51,701 nucleotides of DNA from Sediminibacterium sp. Gen4 (GCA_013391385.1 JACBFI010000024.1:1-51701), one strand, 5' to 3'; shown: positions 6,351 through 15,733, numbered from the stretch's first letter. The notes: generated by a model from the letters alone, not told the origin. Numbers and translations are program-made.

Positions 6351-9044
6351 TCAGAATCCTGAATTAGAAAATACGCGACTTCTATTGATGCGCAGATCAC
6401 GTAAAATACCTGACTTTGGATTGATGGTAATATTGAAAGAGCGAAATAAACCAATGGGGGTTACATTCACCGATAATTGCCAGCAGTGCATTTCGCGGGT
6501 TATGAACATACTGAATTGTTGCAAGCCTCCTTGCGAAATATCATAATACCCATTCCCTCCCATTTTCCATTTATCCGTTAAACTAAAGTCGCCATTGAAG
6601 TTGATACTTGAAAAAAGTTGTGTTTCAAACCCTGAGAAATCCTGTTTTAATACACGATTAAAATTGAGAGAATAAGATAAATTCAAACTCCATGGAATAT
6701 TAAAATCTGTAAACTCAGCAGGATTCGCTCTCGCAAACTGTAATTGTCTTTGTTGTTCCTCGGGTGTCATAAAAGGATCAATCGGTATGTCTCTGTCTTT
6801 TTCCGTACTGCCATCTTTTGGCTTACTGGTGAAGGAGGTAGATACAGCCAGATTCCCACTGGTAATTCTTCCGAATTTTAATTTAGCAGGATCGAATAAA
6901 ATACGATTTACTCGATATCCTTGTCTGTCAACATCATAAGGATCCAGGTTCATGCCCGCTGTAATGTTGATCTTATCAAACAAAGTACTACGTGCATAAA
7001 TATTAAAATTGCCAAGCGCAAAACTGTCCGCTAAAAAGTTATAGGATGAGTTGAATCCAAAACCATCAATCAACTTTATTTTTTTGGTCGCCTTTCCGGT
7101 ACTATCCGATTTGTCTTTGACTTTCATCTCCAGCAGATTGTCGACTCCAAATGAAAGTCCTCCAAAAGTACCTTCCGAAAAAGCCCCAATAACACCACCC
7201 TCAAATTGGGAGAATCGGAGTACTCTTCCGGTAGAATCTACTTGTGTATTGTAGAAGTATTTCTTTGCCATATCAGGCCTGTAATTGATCGCAAGACTGG
7301 GTCTTACTTCATGTCGTATGATTCTGCCACCATCTTTCGACTTCACATTATAAGTACCAAAAATTCGGGTATTGGCGCTGATACCGAATGCCATTTGTCT
7401 AGCTGTATAAAATCCACGCTGTACGCTTGTCTCCACCTGTTTCGAAGTATTGTTCCAGTTTCGGAAAATCCGTTGACCATACCAACGCTCTTCATAGGAA
7501 ACACTTGGCGCTATTGTAACAGGACCTAAAGATGGTAAAGAAAGTGTAATGGGAATATTGTGTTGTGCACCCCATTGTAAAGTATCGAGTAAGCCTCTTA
7601 AAGTAAAGGCTGTATCATAAAACGATAATTGATTCTGGAGATTGCCGCTATAGCCAACACCTATTTTCTCATACCATTTGGATTCTCCAACTTGTTCTTT
7701 TCGTTGAAATGGATAAAAAGTAACAACGTTGAAATTCACAGTCGGTAAATTCATGTTTACCAAACGAGTATTGTTATTCTGATTGTGATTGGCATTGACG
7801 GAAAGATTGTATTTACCTCTCCAATCTTTTGTATAGTTAACAGATGAACTTAATTGGTTTTGAAAATTCTGTAAAGGACTATTCAATAAATTCTGATTGA
7901 AACGCGTGCTACCAAAATTCACGTTACCCGAAAAGCTGGTACCGGGTCTGGCTCTACCATCACGTGTATGCGACCAGTTGATCATGAAAGAACGACTTCT
8001 ATTAAATTCCTCTTTAGAGATCCCTCCCCGATTCAGTGCTTTGGTATTTTGTATGGTCACATTCAAATTACCCGTGTACGTATAGCGTTTGATATACTTT
8101 GAATTAAAGTTGGCCATCCAACCACCATAAGAATAAATATTGGTTCTGGTGGTCAGATCCATATAATCACTGATGAGGAAATAATAACCCAGGCCTTCCA
8201 ATCCTAATCCAAAGTCTTCACTCGCAGTAAAAGCCGGTGCCATTAAACCCGACTGAGGACCACGATTGAGCGGAAACAATCCAAATGGAATACCAATGGG
8301 CATGGGTACTCCTTCAAATTCCGGAAAAGCAGCACTTGAAATACCGAGCTTATTATTCACAATTTTCATTTTGCTGGTTCTAAAAGCAAAATGTGGGGTA
8401 TCTAGGTTACAAGTGGTAAAACGAGCTTTGCTGGCAAAGACCTCGGTTGCACTTATTTTTTTTAGTTTCTGGGCATTGACATAGATCTCTCCCTCCTGAA
8501 AAAAAGTATTCTTGGTTAACCCCTTGGCAGTGCGCATATCATAAAAAATGGAATCGCTTACCGATTTCATTTCACCTTGGATAAATTGAGGTTTACTCAT
8601 GGGGTTACCGGTAGAATCGAGCGAGCCATATGCTTTCACCATTTGCGATTGCTGATCATAGCGGATGGTTGCCGCTTCCATCTGTAGATCTTTGTACTCG
8701 GTTTTAGCTTTACCATATAAAAGAAATTCTTTCGTATCAATGATCAGTACTCCTGAATCAGCAGCTGCGTATTTGATCGGTGCGTCTATAGAATCTTTGG
8801 AAATTCGAATGGTATCTATTTTAGATATAGAATCAGGTCGCTGTCTTTGGGCAAGACTATCTGATTTCACACCTGTGGTATCTAATTTTTGCTTTCCCGG
8901 AACCGTATCTATTCGTTGTTGCGCAAAATTTGTGGGAATGTGCGCAGCAGCATTGGCCTGCATAAGAAATGTTAATATGAGCAAATATCCACACGCCACA
9001 ATAGGAAGCATGGTTTTTGCGTTAATTTTACAGCGTTTGCTCAT
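6351..9044 (-). CDS. LptD-like LPS-assembly outer-membrane protein
   Basis: The product (897 residues from the ATG at 9044) begins with a signal peptide (hydrophobic residues about 12-30, then AAAH). A Ser/Asp-rich linker follows, then an OstA/LptA-like region (about 85-230; AKTEYKDLQMEAATIRYD) and a long beta-rich part to the end with alternating aromatic strands typical of a barrel. LptD places lipopolysaccharide in the outer leaflet; in Bacteroidota this large homologue is usually called a putative LPS assembly protein LptD. The longer reading frame to 9050 would need a GTG start. A perfect -7 box at 9055-9062 lies ten bases upstream of the ATG and favours 9044. It is divergent from the amidase-MlaD-OstA operon, giving an envelope cluster. 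Confidence 0.85.
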   Translation of the reverse strand: MSKRCKINAKTMLPIVACGYLLILTFLMQANAAAHIPTNFAQQRIDTVPGKQKLDTTGVKSDSLAQRQRPDSISKIDTIRISKDSIDAPIKYAAADSGVLIIDTKEFLLYGKAKTEYKDLQMEAATIRYDQQSQMVKAYGSLDSTGNPMSKPQFIQGEMKSVSDSIFYDMRTAKGLTKNTFFQEGEIYVNAQKLKKISATEVFASKARFTTCNLDTPHFAFRTSKMKIVNNKLGISSAAFPEFEGVPMPIGIPFGLFPLNRGPQSGLMAPAFTASEDFGLGLEGLGYYFLISDYMDLTTRTNIYSYGGWMANFNSKYIKRYTYTGNLNVTIQNTKALNRGGISKEEFNRSRSFMINWSHTRDGRARPGTSFSGNVNFGSTRFNQNLLNSPLQNFQNQLSSSVNYTKDWRGKYNLSVNANHNQNNNTRLVNMNLPTVNFNVVTFYPFQRKEQVGESKWYEKIGVGYSGNLQNQLSFYDTAFTLRGLLDTLQWGAQHNIPITLSLPSLGPVTIAPSVSYEERWYGQRIFRNWNNTSKQVETSVQRGFYTARQMAFGISANTRIFGTYNVKSKDGGRIIRHEVRPSLAINYRPDMAKKYFYNTQVDSTGRVLRFSQFEGGVIGAFSEGTFGGLSFGVDNLLEMKVKDKSDSTGKATKKIKLIDGFGFNSSYNFLADSFALGNFNIYARSTLFDKINITAGMNLDPYDVDRQGYRVNRILFDPAKLKFGRITSGNLAVSTSFTSKPKDGSTEKDRDIPIDPFMTPEEQQRQLQFARANPAEFTDFNIPWSLNLSYSLNFNRVLKQDFSGFETQLFSSINFNGDFSLTDKWKMGGNGYYDISQGGLQQFSMFITREMHCWQLSVNVTPIGLFRSFNITINPKSGILRDLRINRSRVFSNSGF

Positions 9045-9054
9045 ATTCACTGGA

Positions 9055-9062
9055 CAAAAATA
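9055..9062 (-). promoter_or_regulatory. -7 box TATTTTTG for the LptD-like gene
   Basis: On the minus strand the sequence matches the Bacteroidota consensus TAnnTTTG exactly and ends ten bases before the ATG at 9044, giving a very short leader. I do not see a convincing -33 element. Confidence 0.45.
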
Positions 9063-9114
9063 GTGTTTGATGCGTGTAAACCGAACTCTGGTTATAATCC
9101 TTTAACGAATTGAT

Positions 9115-10056
9115 ATGATGCGTCTTAAATATGCTGCTTTTGTTTTGTTAAGTTTAGTGATCACTTTCTTATGTGCATTCACGGGTCCATCAGGTAAACC
9201 GCAACAAAAACAGGTACTTAAAAGAATCATTATTGATGCCGGACATGGCGGAGAAGATGTGGGTGCCCGGGGCAGGTATTCTACGGAAAGCCAAATTTCA
9301 CTGGAAGTATCACTCAAACTGGAAAAGATGCTACAGGCAGCATTACCCGATGTTGATATTGTAATGACCCGTCGTACCGATATCTTCCATTCTGTCATTC
9401 AGAAGGCAGAAATAGCCAACCAAGCCAAAGGCGATCTTTTTGTTTGTATACATGTGAATTCAGCTGCCCCCTCTAAGCACAGAGAGTTTGTGGGTTATAA
9501 AACCATCACAGTCAAGAGAAAGGGGAAATCTGTTAAACAAAACGTAAAGGATTACAGAACCTGGACAACTCCTAATCCGGCCAAAGGAACTGAGACTTAT
9601 ATTTATGGGGTAGATAAAACAGATGAACGTAAAGCTGTGGCGAGTGAAGGACTAGATGAATACTTGGATAGTGTTTCTATTAAGATATTACAGGCTAGGA
9701 AAAACTCTGACGCCAATGACCCTACCAAAACCATGTTGGCGAATATACTCACCCAACAATATTTTCAACGCAGTGCTAAATTAGCGCTTACCATCGAGGA
9801 AGAATTCCAAAAAGTGGGGCGTATCAGTCGTCAAGCGCAACAGCGAAAAAAGGGCATTTGGGTATTACAGGCAGTGAATATGCCTGCTGTTTTGGTGGAA
9901 ACGGGTTTTATCTCCAATCCTGAAGAGGAAGACTATCTCAATAGCGAACAGGGGCAAATTGAAATTTGTGAAGTTATTACGCGTTCTATTCGCCTGTATA
10001 AATACTCGCTTGAGAACCAGGTAGGCATCAGTTCCAGTGCCGGCTCCCGAAAATAA
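9115..10056 (+). CDS. N-acetylmuramoyl-L-alanine amidase, AmiC type (Amidase_3)
   Basis: The enzyme cuts the amide bond between MurNAc and the stem peptide of peptidoglycan in the periplasm. The 313-residue product has a signal peptide (residues 1-20, ending near LCAF). The catalytic domain starts at IIIDAGHGGEDVGA (about 38-51), with zinc His in AGHGG. It continues with HVNSAA (about 121-126), a second zinc His, and VLVETGFISN (about 262-271), with the catalytic Glu. An insertion of about 60 residues (KTITVKRKGK...) lies after HVNSA, as is common in Bacteroidota homologues. It is the first gene of a three-gene envelope operon with MlaD and OstA proteins. Confidence 0.93.
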   Translation: MMRLKYAAFVLLSLVITFLCAFTGPSGKPQQKQVLKRIIIDAGHGGEDVGARGRYSTESQISLEVSLKLEKMLQAALPDVDIVMTRRTDIFHSVIQKAEIANQAKGDLFVCIHVNSAAPSKHREFVGYKTITVKRKGKSVKQNVKDYRTWTTPNPAKGTETYIYGVDKTDERKAVASEGLDEYLDSVSIKILQARKNSDANDPTKTMLANILTQQYFQRSAKLALTIEEEFQKVGRISRQAQQRKKGIWVLQAVNMPAVLVETGFISNPEEEDYLNSEQGQIEICEVITRSIRLYKYSLENQVGISSSAGSRK

Positions 10057-10099
10057 GTTCACTTTAACAGTCGGCGAAAAGCGATAGCACAATAAACCG

Positions 10100-10107
10100 T
10101 AGTTTTG
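10100..10107 (+). promoter_or_regulatory. -7 box TAGTTTTG before mlaD-like gene
   Basis: An exact TAnnTTTG match ends six bases before the ATG at 10114. If used, the transcript would be leaderless or nearly so. It offers a second promoter inside the amidase-MlaD-OstA operon. Confidence 0.45.
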
Positions 10108-10113
10108 TGGTAT

Positions 10114-11118
10114 ATGAAGATATCGAATGAAACAAAAGTGGGTGCCCTTACTGCTGTAGCCATCACCTTACTGATACTTGGCTTTAACTTTTTAAAAGGA
10201 AAAACGCTTTTTAAGACCGGTAATTTTATTTATGCAAAATATACCGATACCAAGGGCATCATGGTATCCAACGGTGTGTTTATTAACGGTTTTCAGGTGG
10301 GTTCTGTATATGATATTGAAAATGCAGATAAAAACCTGTCTGCCATCGTAGTGGCCATCAAACTAAAAGACAACTACAATATCCCTGCTAATTCAATAGC
10401 CAGCATCAAAGAAAATCCTTTAGGGAATGCGAGCATAACCATTGCGTTAGGTGATGCTGCTACTTATGTAAAATCCGGGGATACCATTTTAACGGCTTCA
10501 AATGCAGGTCTATTGGGTGATGTGATGAATAAATTAGGTCCGGTTGGAGATCAGATCAAAAACACTGTGGGATCATTGGATAGTGTGCTGAAAAACATCA
10601 ATACCATTTTCGACCCGGCTACCAAGAATAACTTGCAGGAAGTGATTGCCAATATCAATAAAACCACCGCTAGTCTGGTAGTATCTTCTGCTTCTATTCA
10701 AGCCATGCTCAACCAGCAAACAGGTGCCATCACCGCTTCTATGAATAATGTCAACAGTTTCACCAAAAATCTGGCTGATAACAATGACAAAGTCACCAGA
10801 ATGCTGGGTAATGTTGAGAAAACTACTGAAAACCTTTCTAAAGCTGATATTGATGGAACTATTGCTCAACTAAAAAACTCTATTGAGACCCTTAATACCA
10901 TTTTGGGTAAAATGTCTTCTACAGATGGTTCATTAGGAAAGTTATTGAATGATAAAGCACTGTATGATAACCTTACCAATACGGTAAGAAGTGCCAATAT
11001 CCTTATGGACGATCTACGTGTGCATCCCAAGCGATATGTCAATATTTCTGTCTTCGGTAAAAAAGACAAAACAGGTCCGCTCATGGCACCATTGGATTCT
11101 ACTAAGGGTAAACAGTAA
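10114..11118 (+). CDS. MlaD/MCE-family lipid transport protein
   Basis: MCE proteins form periplasmic rings or tubes that move phospholipids between the membranes. The 334-residue product has one N-terminal transmembrane anchor (about residues 9-25; ALTAVAITLLILGFNFL). The MCE domain (about 34-115) contains YTDTKGIMVSNGVFINGFQVG and the GNASITI strand. The rest (about 140-310) is a long helical, Asn/Thr-rich stretch with coiled-coil character and ends in a short tail. The frame could be extended to a TTG at 10105, but the ATG at 10114 is better and lies next to a -7 box. The stop shares a base with the ATG of the OstA gene (TAATG at 11116-11120). Confidence 0.9.
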   Translation: MKISNETKVGALTAVAITLLILGFNFLKGKTLFKTGNFIYAKYTDTKGIMVSNGVFINGFQVGSVYDIENADKNLSAIVVAIKLKDNYNIPANSIASIKENPLGNASITIALGDAATYVKSGDTILTASNAGLLGDVMNKLGPVGDQIKNTVGSLDSVLKNINTIFDPATKNNLQEVIANINKTTASLVVSSASIQAMLNQQTGAITASMNNVNSFTKNLADNNDKVTRMLGNVEKTTENLSKADIDGTIAQLKNSIETLNTILGKMSSTDGSLGKLLNDKALYDNLTNTVRSANILMDDLRVHPKRYVNISVFGKKDKTGPLMAPLDSTKGKQ

Positions 11119-12761
11119 TGCAAAAAAGGGTTCACTATATCTGCGTGTTTTTGTGCGGGATACTTTTGTTGCTTAGCAGCACAACAAGTTATGCCCAGCA
11201 ACAAGATACTACTACTCAACCGGGAGCCGGACAATTACTGGAGTTTCTAAAAGCAGACCGGAATAATATTAAAAAAGTAGATAGCAATCAATTCATATCC
11301 TACGCTGGCAATGTAAAGATTAAACAAGGAAAAACACTTTTTTACGCAGACAGTGCTGTTGTGAATCCGGTAACAAATATTTTCGAAGCTTTTGGCAATA
11401 TTCATATCAATGATGCCGATAGCGTTCATACCTACGCACAATACTTGAAATACCTGGCCAAAGAAAAACAGGCATTCCTGAAAAAAAGAGTCAGACTTAC
11501 AGATGGAAAGAGTACGCTTACCACAGATGAATTGGAATATGATGTCACCGTAAAAATTGGAACGTATTTAAAGGGCGGAAAAGTGATCAATGAAAAAACA
11601 ACCCTTACCAGTACAGAAGGATATTATTATGGTGATACAAGAGATATTATTTTCAAGAGAAAAGTAAGATTAGTAAATCCCGATTATAAAATTGACACCG
11701 ATACACTTCAGTATAATACCGATACTGAAATCACCACATTTACCAGTCCGACAACCATTCGCAATGATAAAAAATTGGTGATCAAAACCAAATCCGGATA
11801 TTATGATCTGAAAAATAAACGGGCAGAATTGTACAAACGTCCGGTCATTGATGACAGCACTTATACCATGACCGCTGATGATATGGCATTGGATAGTATC
11901 AGCGGCTTGAGTGAATTCAGAGGAAATGCCGTGTATCGGAGCAAGGATTCTACAAAGGGTTTTGATATGATCGCCAATAATATCAAAACCAATAACAAGA
12001 AAAATTCTTTATTAGCTACCCAGAGCCCTCTTTTGTTATTGAAACAAGATCGTGACTCTATTTATATCGCTGCAGATACTTTTTATTCGGCTAAACTTTC
12101 TGATTTATTAAAAATTAAAAATGTACCCCGTGTAAGAGACAGTATTGATTTCACATTTTTAATAGACAGCACTAAGGAAGACAGTACGGATAAATATTTT
12201 GAAGCTTATTATAACGTAAAGATATTTTCAGACTCCATGCAAAGTGTGGGTGATAGTTTGTTTTACGCGTTGAAAGATTCTGTATTTCGATTGTTTAAAT
12301 CGCCTGTAGTTTGGGCGCAAACCAATCAAGTGACAGGTGATACCATTTACATGTACTTGAAAAACAGCAAACCTGAACGTTTGTATGTATTTGAAAATGC
12401 AATGGCTTTGAGTCAGGTGGATAGTACCATCTATTTTAATCAAGTAAAAGGCAATACTATTAATGCATACTTCGATACCACTGGACAAATACAATTTCTG
12501 CGATCGAAAGGCAACTCTGAGAATGTGTATTATGCCACTGATGAAGGAGGACATTTTATCGGTGTCAATAAAAACAGTTCTGATGTAGTTGAGATCCGGT
12601 TTGCTGATGGTAAAGCCAAACGCGTATTATTGATCAATGGTGTTGATGGCACAATGTATCCGATGCGTCAAGTCAATCATGAAGACTTGAAACTCAGAAA
12701 CTTCAGATGGCTGGATAATTTGAGACCAAAAAGCAGGTACGATATCCTGTCATCACAATAG
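11118..12761 (+). CDS. OstA-like (LptA-domain) periplasmic protein
   Basis: The 547-residue product has a signal peptide (about residues 7-27, ending YAQQ) and then repeated beta-jelly-roll segments of the OstA/LptA type, for example GNVKIKQGKTLFYADSAVV, EAFGNIHINDADSVHTYAQYL and YYGDTRDIIFKRKV. LptA proteins carry LPS across the periplasm. This one is about three times longer than E. coli LptA and seems to contain tandem OstA domains, which is the usual Bacteroidota form. It starts on the stop codon of the MlaD gene. With the LptD-like gene nearby it is a likely part of the LPS transport bridge; that link is inferred from domains and position. Confidence 0.87.
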   Translation: MQKRVHYICVFLCGILLLLSSTTSYAQQQDTTTQPGAGQLLEFLKADRNNIKKVDSNQFISYAGNVKIKQGKTLFYADSAVVNPVTNIFEAFGNIHINDADSVHTYAQYLKYLAKEKQAFLKKRVRLTDGKSTLTTDELEYDVTVKIGTYLKGGKVINEKTTLTSTEGYYYGDTRDIIFKRKVRLVNPDYKIDTDTLQYNTDTEITTFTSPTTIRNDKKLVIKTKSGYYDLKNKRAELYKRPVIDDSTYTMTADDMALDSISGLSEFRGNAVYRSKDSTKGFDMIANNIKTNNKKNSLLATQSPLLLLKQDRDSIYIAADTFYSAKLSDLLKIKNVPRVRDSIDFTFLIDSTKEDSTDKYFEAYYNVKIFSDSMQSVGDSLFYALKDSVFRLFKSPVVWAQTNQVTGDTIYMYLKNSKPERLYVFENAMALSQVDSTIYFNQVKGNTINAYFDTTGQIQFLRSKGNSENVYYATDEGGHFIGVNKNSSDVVEIRFADGKAKRVLLINGVDGTMYPMRQVNHEDLKLRNFRWLDNLRPKSRYDILSSQ

Positions 12762-12790
12762 CCCTTCCCTCCTTTTTTGTAACTTGCGTC

Positions 12791-13969
12791 ATGATCTTAC
12801 CAAAATTTGTTCATACGCGATTGATTCATCCACTTAGGCAATTTATTCATGATAGCCGTGCTATTGGAATTACCTTATTGGTCTGCACCGCAGTATCCTT
12901 GCTTGCTGCCAACTGGGGCGATTGGGGCGAGGCATACAGAAGCATGTGGAATATCAGCTTTGATGGAACCAATGCACATCATGCACATATAGGATATTTA
13001 TCATTACCCAATTCGCCGCTACTCATCATCAATGATGCGTTGATGGCTGCTTTCTTTTTTTTGGCGGGTATGGAAATAAAACGGGAACTGGTTTGTGGTG
13101 AGTTAGCCTCAATCAAAAAATCAGCTTTACCCGTATTTGGCGCCATTGGAGGCATGCTGGCACCGGCTTTATTCTTTGGCTTATTCAATAAGGGAACACC
13201 TTATATGGAAGGATGGGCCGTACCTACTGCTACTGATATTGCCTTTACCTTAGGGATCGCATCTTTATTAGGCAGACGAGTGCCTGTAGCTTTAAAAATA
13301 TTTTTGACCGCACTAGCCATCATTGATGATCTCGGAGCGATTGTGGTAATAGCACTTTTTTATGGCGGTGAAATTGCCATTGGTTATTTGATCGGAGCTG
13401 CTTCCATCATTACATTGTTATGGTTTCTGAACAAGAAAAAAATTCCGTTTGGCATTGTACATTGGGGTTTGGGCATTTTACTTTGGTATATGATGTTCAA
13501 CTCAGGTATTCATGCCACAGTTGCAGGCGTCATCTTTGCCTTCATGGTTCCGGTAAAAAACCTGGAAGCATATGAGTTGAAATTTCATACACCGGTATAT
13601 TTTATCATCATGCCCATTTTTGCATTGGCCAATACAGCTATCGGATTTCCAACAGATAGTTTAAGCGCACTCAATAGTTCATTAAGTTGGGGTATCATCA
13701 TAGGTTTGTGTATCGGAAAACCAGTTGGTATTACAGCAGCTTGTTATTTCCTGGTATCTCGAAAACTAGCTGAACTCCCATCAGGAACCAATTGGATGAA
13801 AATGATCGGTGGCGGATTATTAGCGGGTATTGGTTTTACCATGAGTATTTTTATCTCCACCCTTGCATTCAGTAACCCTGCCGAACAAGACATCGCTAAA
13901 ATATCTGTTCTACTGGCTTCACTCATTGCGATGCTAGCAGGATATGTTTGGCTAAAAAATAGTAAATAA
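12791..13969 (+). CDS. nhaA: Na+/H+ antiporter NhaA
   Basis: NhaA exports sodium in exchange for protons across the inner membrane. The 392-residue length is typical. The helix with ATDIAFTLG (about residues 145-153) and the helix with IIDDLGAIVV (about 176-185) carry the aspartates that bind and move Na+ in E. coli NhaA. About twelve hydrophobic segments are visible, and FFFLAGMEIKREL near residue 95 is a family hallmark. It is a single-gene unit that ends against prfB across a long inverted repeat. TAACTTGC just before the ATG is a near match to a -7 box. Confidence 0.96.
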   Translation: MILPKFVHTRLIHPLRQFIHDSRAIGITLLVCTAVSLLAANWGDWGEAYRSMWNISFDGTNAHHAHIGYLSLPNSPLLIINDALMAAFFFLAGMEIKRELVCGELASIKKSALPVFGAIGGMLAPALFFGLFNKGTPYMEGWAVPTATDIAFTLGIASLLGRRVPVALKIFLTALAIIDDLGAIVVIALFYGGEIAIGYLIGAASIITLLWFLNKKKIPFGIVHWGLGILLWYMMFNSGIHATVAGVIFAFMVPVKNLEAYELKFHTPVYFIIMPIFALANTAIGFPTDSLSALNSSLSWGIIIGLCIGKPVGITAACYFLVSRKLAELPSGTNWMKMIGGGLLAGIGFTMSIFISTLAFSNPAEQDIAKISVLLASLIAMLAGYVWLKNSK

Positions 13970-13970
13970 A

Positions 13971-14097
13971 AAATAAGAAGCAAGAAGCAGGAAACAAGGG
14001 TCAAGGAAGAAACAAGGATCAAGAAACAAGAAAGTCTCAAGACTCAATAAACTTGTACATTGGCTCTTGCAACTTCCTTGTTTCTTGTTTCTTATTT
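13971..14097. repeat. Short-word inverted repeat between nhaA and prfB
   Basis: AAATAAGAAGCAAGAAGCAG on the left pairs imperfectly with CTTGTTTCTTGTTTCTTATTT on the right. Between them lie direct copies of the words AAACAAGG and GTCAAGRA. It fills the whole gap between two convergent genes and can serve as terminator for both. Confidence 0.7.
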
Positions 14098-14098
14098 G

Positions 14099-15185
14099 CT
14101 ATCCTTCTTTCTCCATCATCAAATAAGCTTTGATGAATCCATCAATTTCGCCGTCCATAACCGGACCAACATTTCCTACTTCATAATCGGTACGGTGATC
14201 TTTGATCATTTTATAGGGATGGAATACATAACTTCTAATTTGACTACCCCACTCAATTTTTTTCTTATTGGCATTGGTAGCATTCATCGCTTCTTGACGC
14301 TTGCGTAGTTCTTCTTCATACAAGCGACTCTTCAACATCTTTAAAGCCAATTCACGGTTCTCACCTTGTGTTCTGGCTTGCTGACATTCTACAATAAAAC
14401 CGCTGGGAATATGTTTCAAACGAACAGCCGTTTCTACTTTGTTAACGTTTTGTCCGCCACTACCACCGCTTCGATAGAATGCCCATTCCAGATCTCCGGG
14501 ATTTACATTGATCTCAATACTGTCATCAATCAATGGGTATACGAATACAGATGCAAAAGAAGTATGACGTCTGGCATTACTATCAAACGGAGAGATACGT
14601 ACCAATCGATGAACGCCGCTTTCCGCTTTTAAAAAGCCGTAAGCAAAATCTCCATCAAACTGTAGGGTCGCACTCTTGATACCGGCACCATCTCCTTCTT
14701 GAAAATCTAATTCTGTTACCTTCCAACCTTGCTTATCGCCATACATTCGATACATACGCAATAGCATCTCTGCCCAATCTTGGCTTTCTGTTCCGCCTGC
14801 ACCGGAATTGATCTGAACAATCGCCGGCAATTCATCTTCAGGCTTATTGAGTGTGCTCTTGAATTCAGCATCTTCAATAGCAGCCAATGCTTGTTCATAG
14901 GATTGTTTGGTTTCCTCTTCACTAGCATCACCTCCTTTCCAGAAATCAAATAACACAGCGAAGTCTTCTACGGCAGTCTCTACTTGCTTATAGAGTCTGA
15001 GCCAGTACTCATTCACCTTAATTTCTTTCATGATGGCCGTAGCGCGGGTATTATCATCCCAAAAGCCCGGCGAAAGAGAGAGTTGTCGATCGGTATCTAC
15101 TTTGTAATTACGATTATCGACGTCAAAGAAACCTCCTCAGAACCACCACACGGTCCCTCATACTCTTAATTTGTTCTTGTGTCAT
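14099..15185 (-). CDS. prfB: Peptide chain release factor 2 with programmed +1 frameshift
   Basis: RF2 releases peptides at UGA and UAA. The ATG at 15185 opens a 20-codon leader ([20 protein letters not shown]) that stops at an in-frame UGA (plus-strand 15123-15125). The slippery context is AGGAGG TTT CTT TGA C, the classical RF2 autoregulatory site with an internal Shine-Dalgarno-like AGGAGG. A +1 shift on CTT reads GAC next and continues as [14 protein letters not shown] into the long frame that ends at 14099. The full product is about 361 residues, normal for RF2. The stop-recognition tripeptide SPF ([11 protein letters not shown]) and the GGQ motif (GSGGQNVNK) are intact. Low RF2 favours the shift, so synthesis is self-regulated. 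It converges with nhaA. Confidence 0.96.
15123..15138 (-). promoter_or_regulatory. RF2 frameshift site
   Basis: On the minus strand AGGAGGTTTCTTTGAC combines the internal Shine-Dalgarno-like AGGAGG, the CTT slip codon and the UGA at codon 21. This is the standard arrangement of prfB frameshifting. Confidence 0.93.
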
Positions 15186-15199
15186 AGTTTGGAATTTAG

Positions 15200-15259
15200 G
15201 ATGTAGGATGTCGGATGTCTGATATAGAATTTTATATCAGACATCCGACATCCTACATC
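15200..15259. repeat. Perfect 27-bp inverted repeat between rnpB and prfB
   Basis: The arm 15200-15226 (begins GATGTAGGATGTCGGATGTC) and its exact complement 15233-15259 flank a six-base loop. The arm itself is made of the word GGATGT repeated with small changes. It lies between the 3' end of rnpB and the start of prfB, both on the minus strand, so it can terminate rnpB transcription. Confidence 0.85.
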
Positions 15260-15271
15260 AGACATAAAACA

Positions 15272-15652
15272 TAAGCCTCATAAGCCGGATTCTGTTCCTA
15301 CACCATCATTTATCTGGTCCCAACATTACTGTTGGGATCTTGCTGCCTACCCTGGAATCCTTCCGCCTGAGGCGGAAATCGAACGAGCCGCTCTCAAAGA
15401 CTCCTATACATGGCATTACAGCACCCAAGGTTTACCCTTCTGTCTTGTTACCAATACAGAACGTGAGCTCTTACCTCACATTTTCACCCTTACCCCCACA
15501 ATACTGTGGGGACGGTTATTTTCTGTGGCACTTTCTCTCTCCCATTCGCCTTAGGCGAATGGGGGGCCGGCTATTCACCGGTGGGTTGCCCTATGCTGTC
15601 CGGACTTTCCTCCCCCACAGTACTGTGGGGGCGATGGTTCGGGCTTATGCAA
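15272..15652 (-). ncRNA. rnpB: RNase P RNA, bacterial type A
   Basis: This is the catalytic RNA that matures the 5' ends of tRNAs. On the minus strand the conserved 5' core GAGGAAAGTCCGGAC followed by GCATAGGGCA is present near 15590-15620, and the 3' core ACAGAATCCGGCTTATG is near 15280-15297. GCATAAGCC at the 5' end pairs with GGCTTATG at the 3' end to form P1, which sets the borders to within a few bases. GGTAGGCAGCAAGAT and AACCCACCGGTGAATAG are also typical. Several helix tips are perfect palindromes of two repeated types (15318-15337, 15361-15377, 15494-15511, 15541-15563, 15612-15631). No protein gene here is credible. Confidence 0.95.
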
Positions 15653-15668
15653 ATACAAAGGTAAACAA

Positions 15669-15733
15669 AAGTGAAAGGTGAAACGTGAAAAGAGAAATGA
15701 TTCTTTTCACGTTTCACTTTTCACCTTTCACCT
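15669..15733. repeat. Short-word inverted repeat after Smr gene
   Basis: GTGAAAGGTGAAACGTGAAA on the left pairs with TTTCACGTTTCACTTTTCAC and following TTTCACCTTT on the right. It fills the gap between the end of the Smr gene and the 5' end of rnpB (both minus) and probably terminates the Smr transcript. Its words (GTGAAA/TTTCAC) recur at 44701-44761. Confidence 0.75.

Noticed and set aside
14060-14308. 82-residue plus-strand frame with hydrophobic start
   Set aside because: It lies mostly antisense to the conserved C-terminal part of prfB and begins inside an intergenic inverted repeat.
15340-15681. 113-residue open frame on the plus strand
   Set aside because: It is the antisense of the RNase P RNA; the conserved RNA core explains the sequence.
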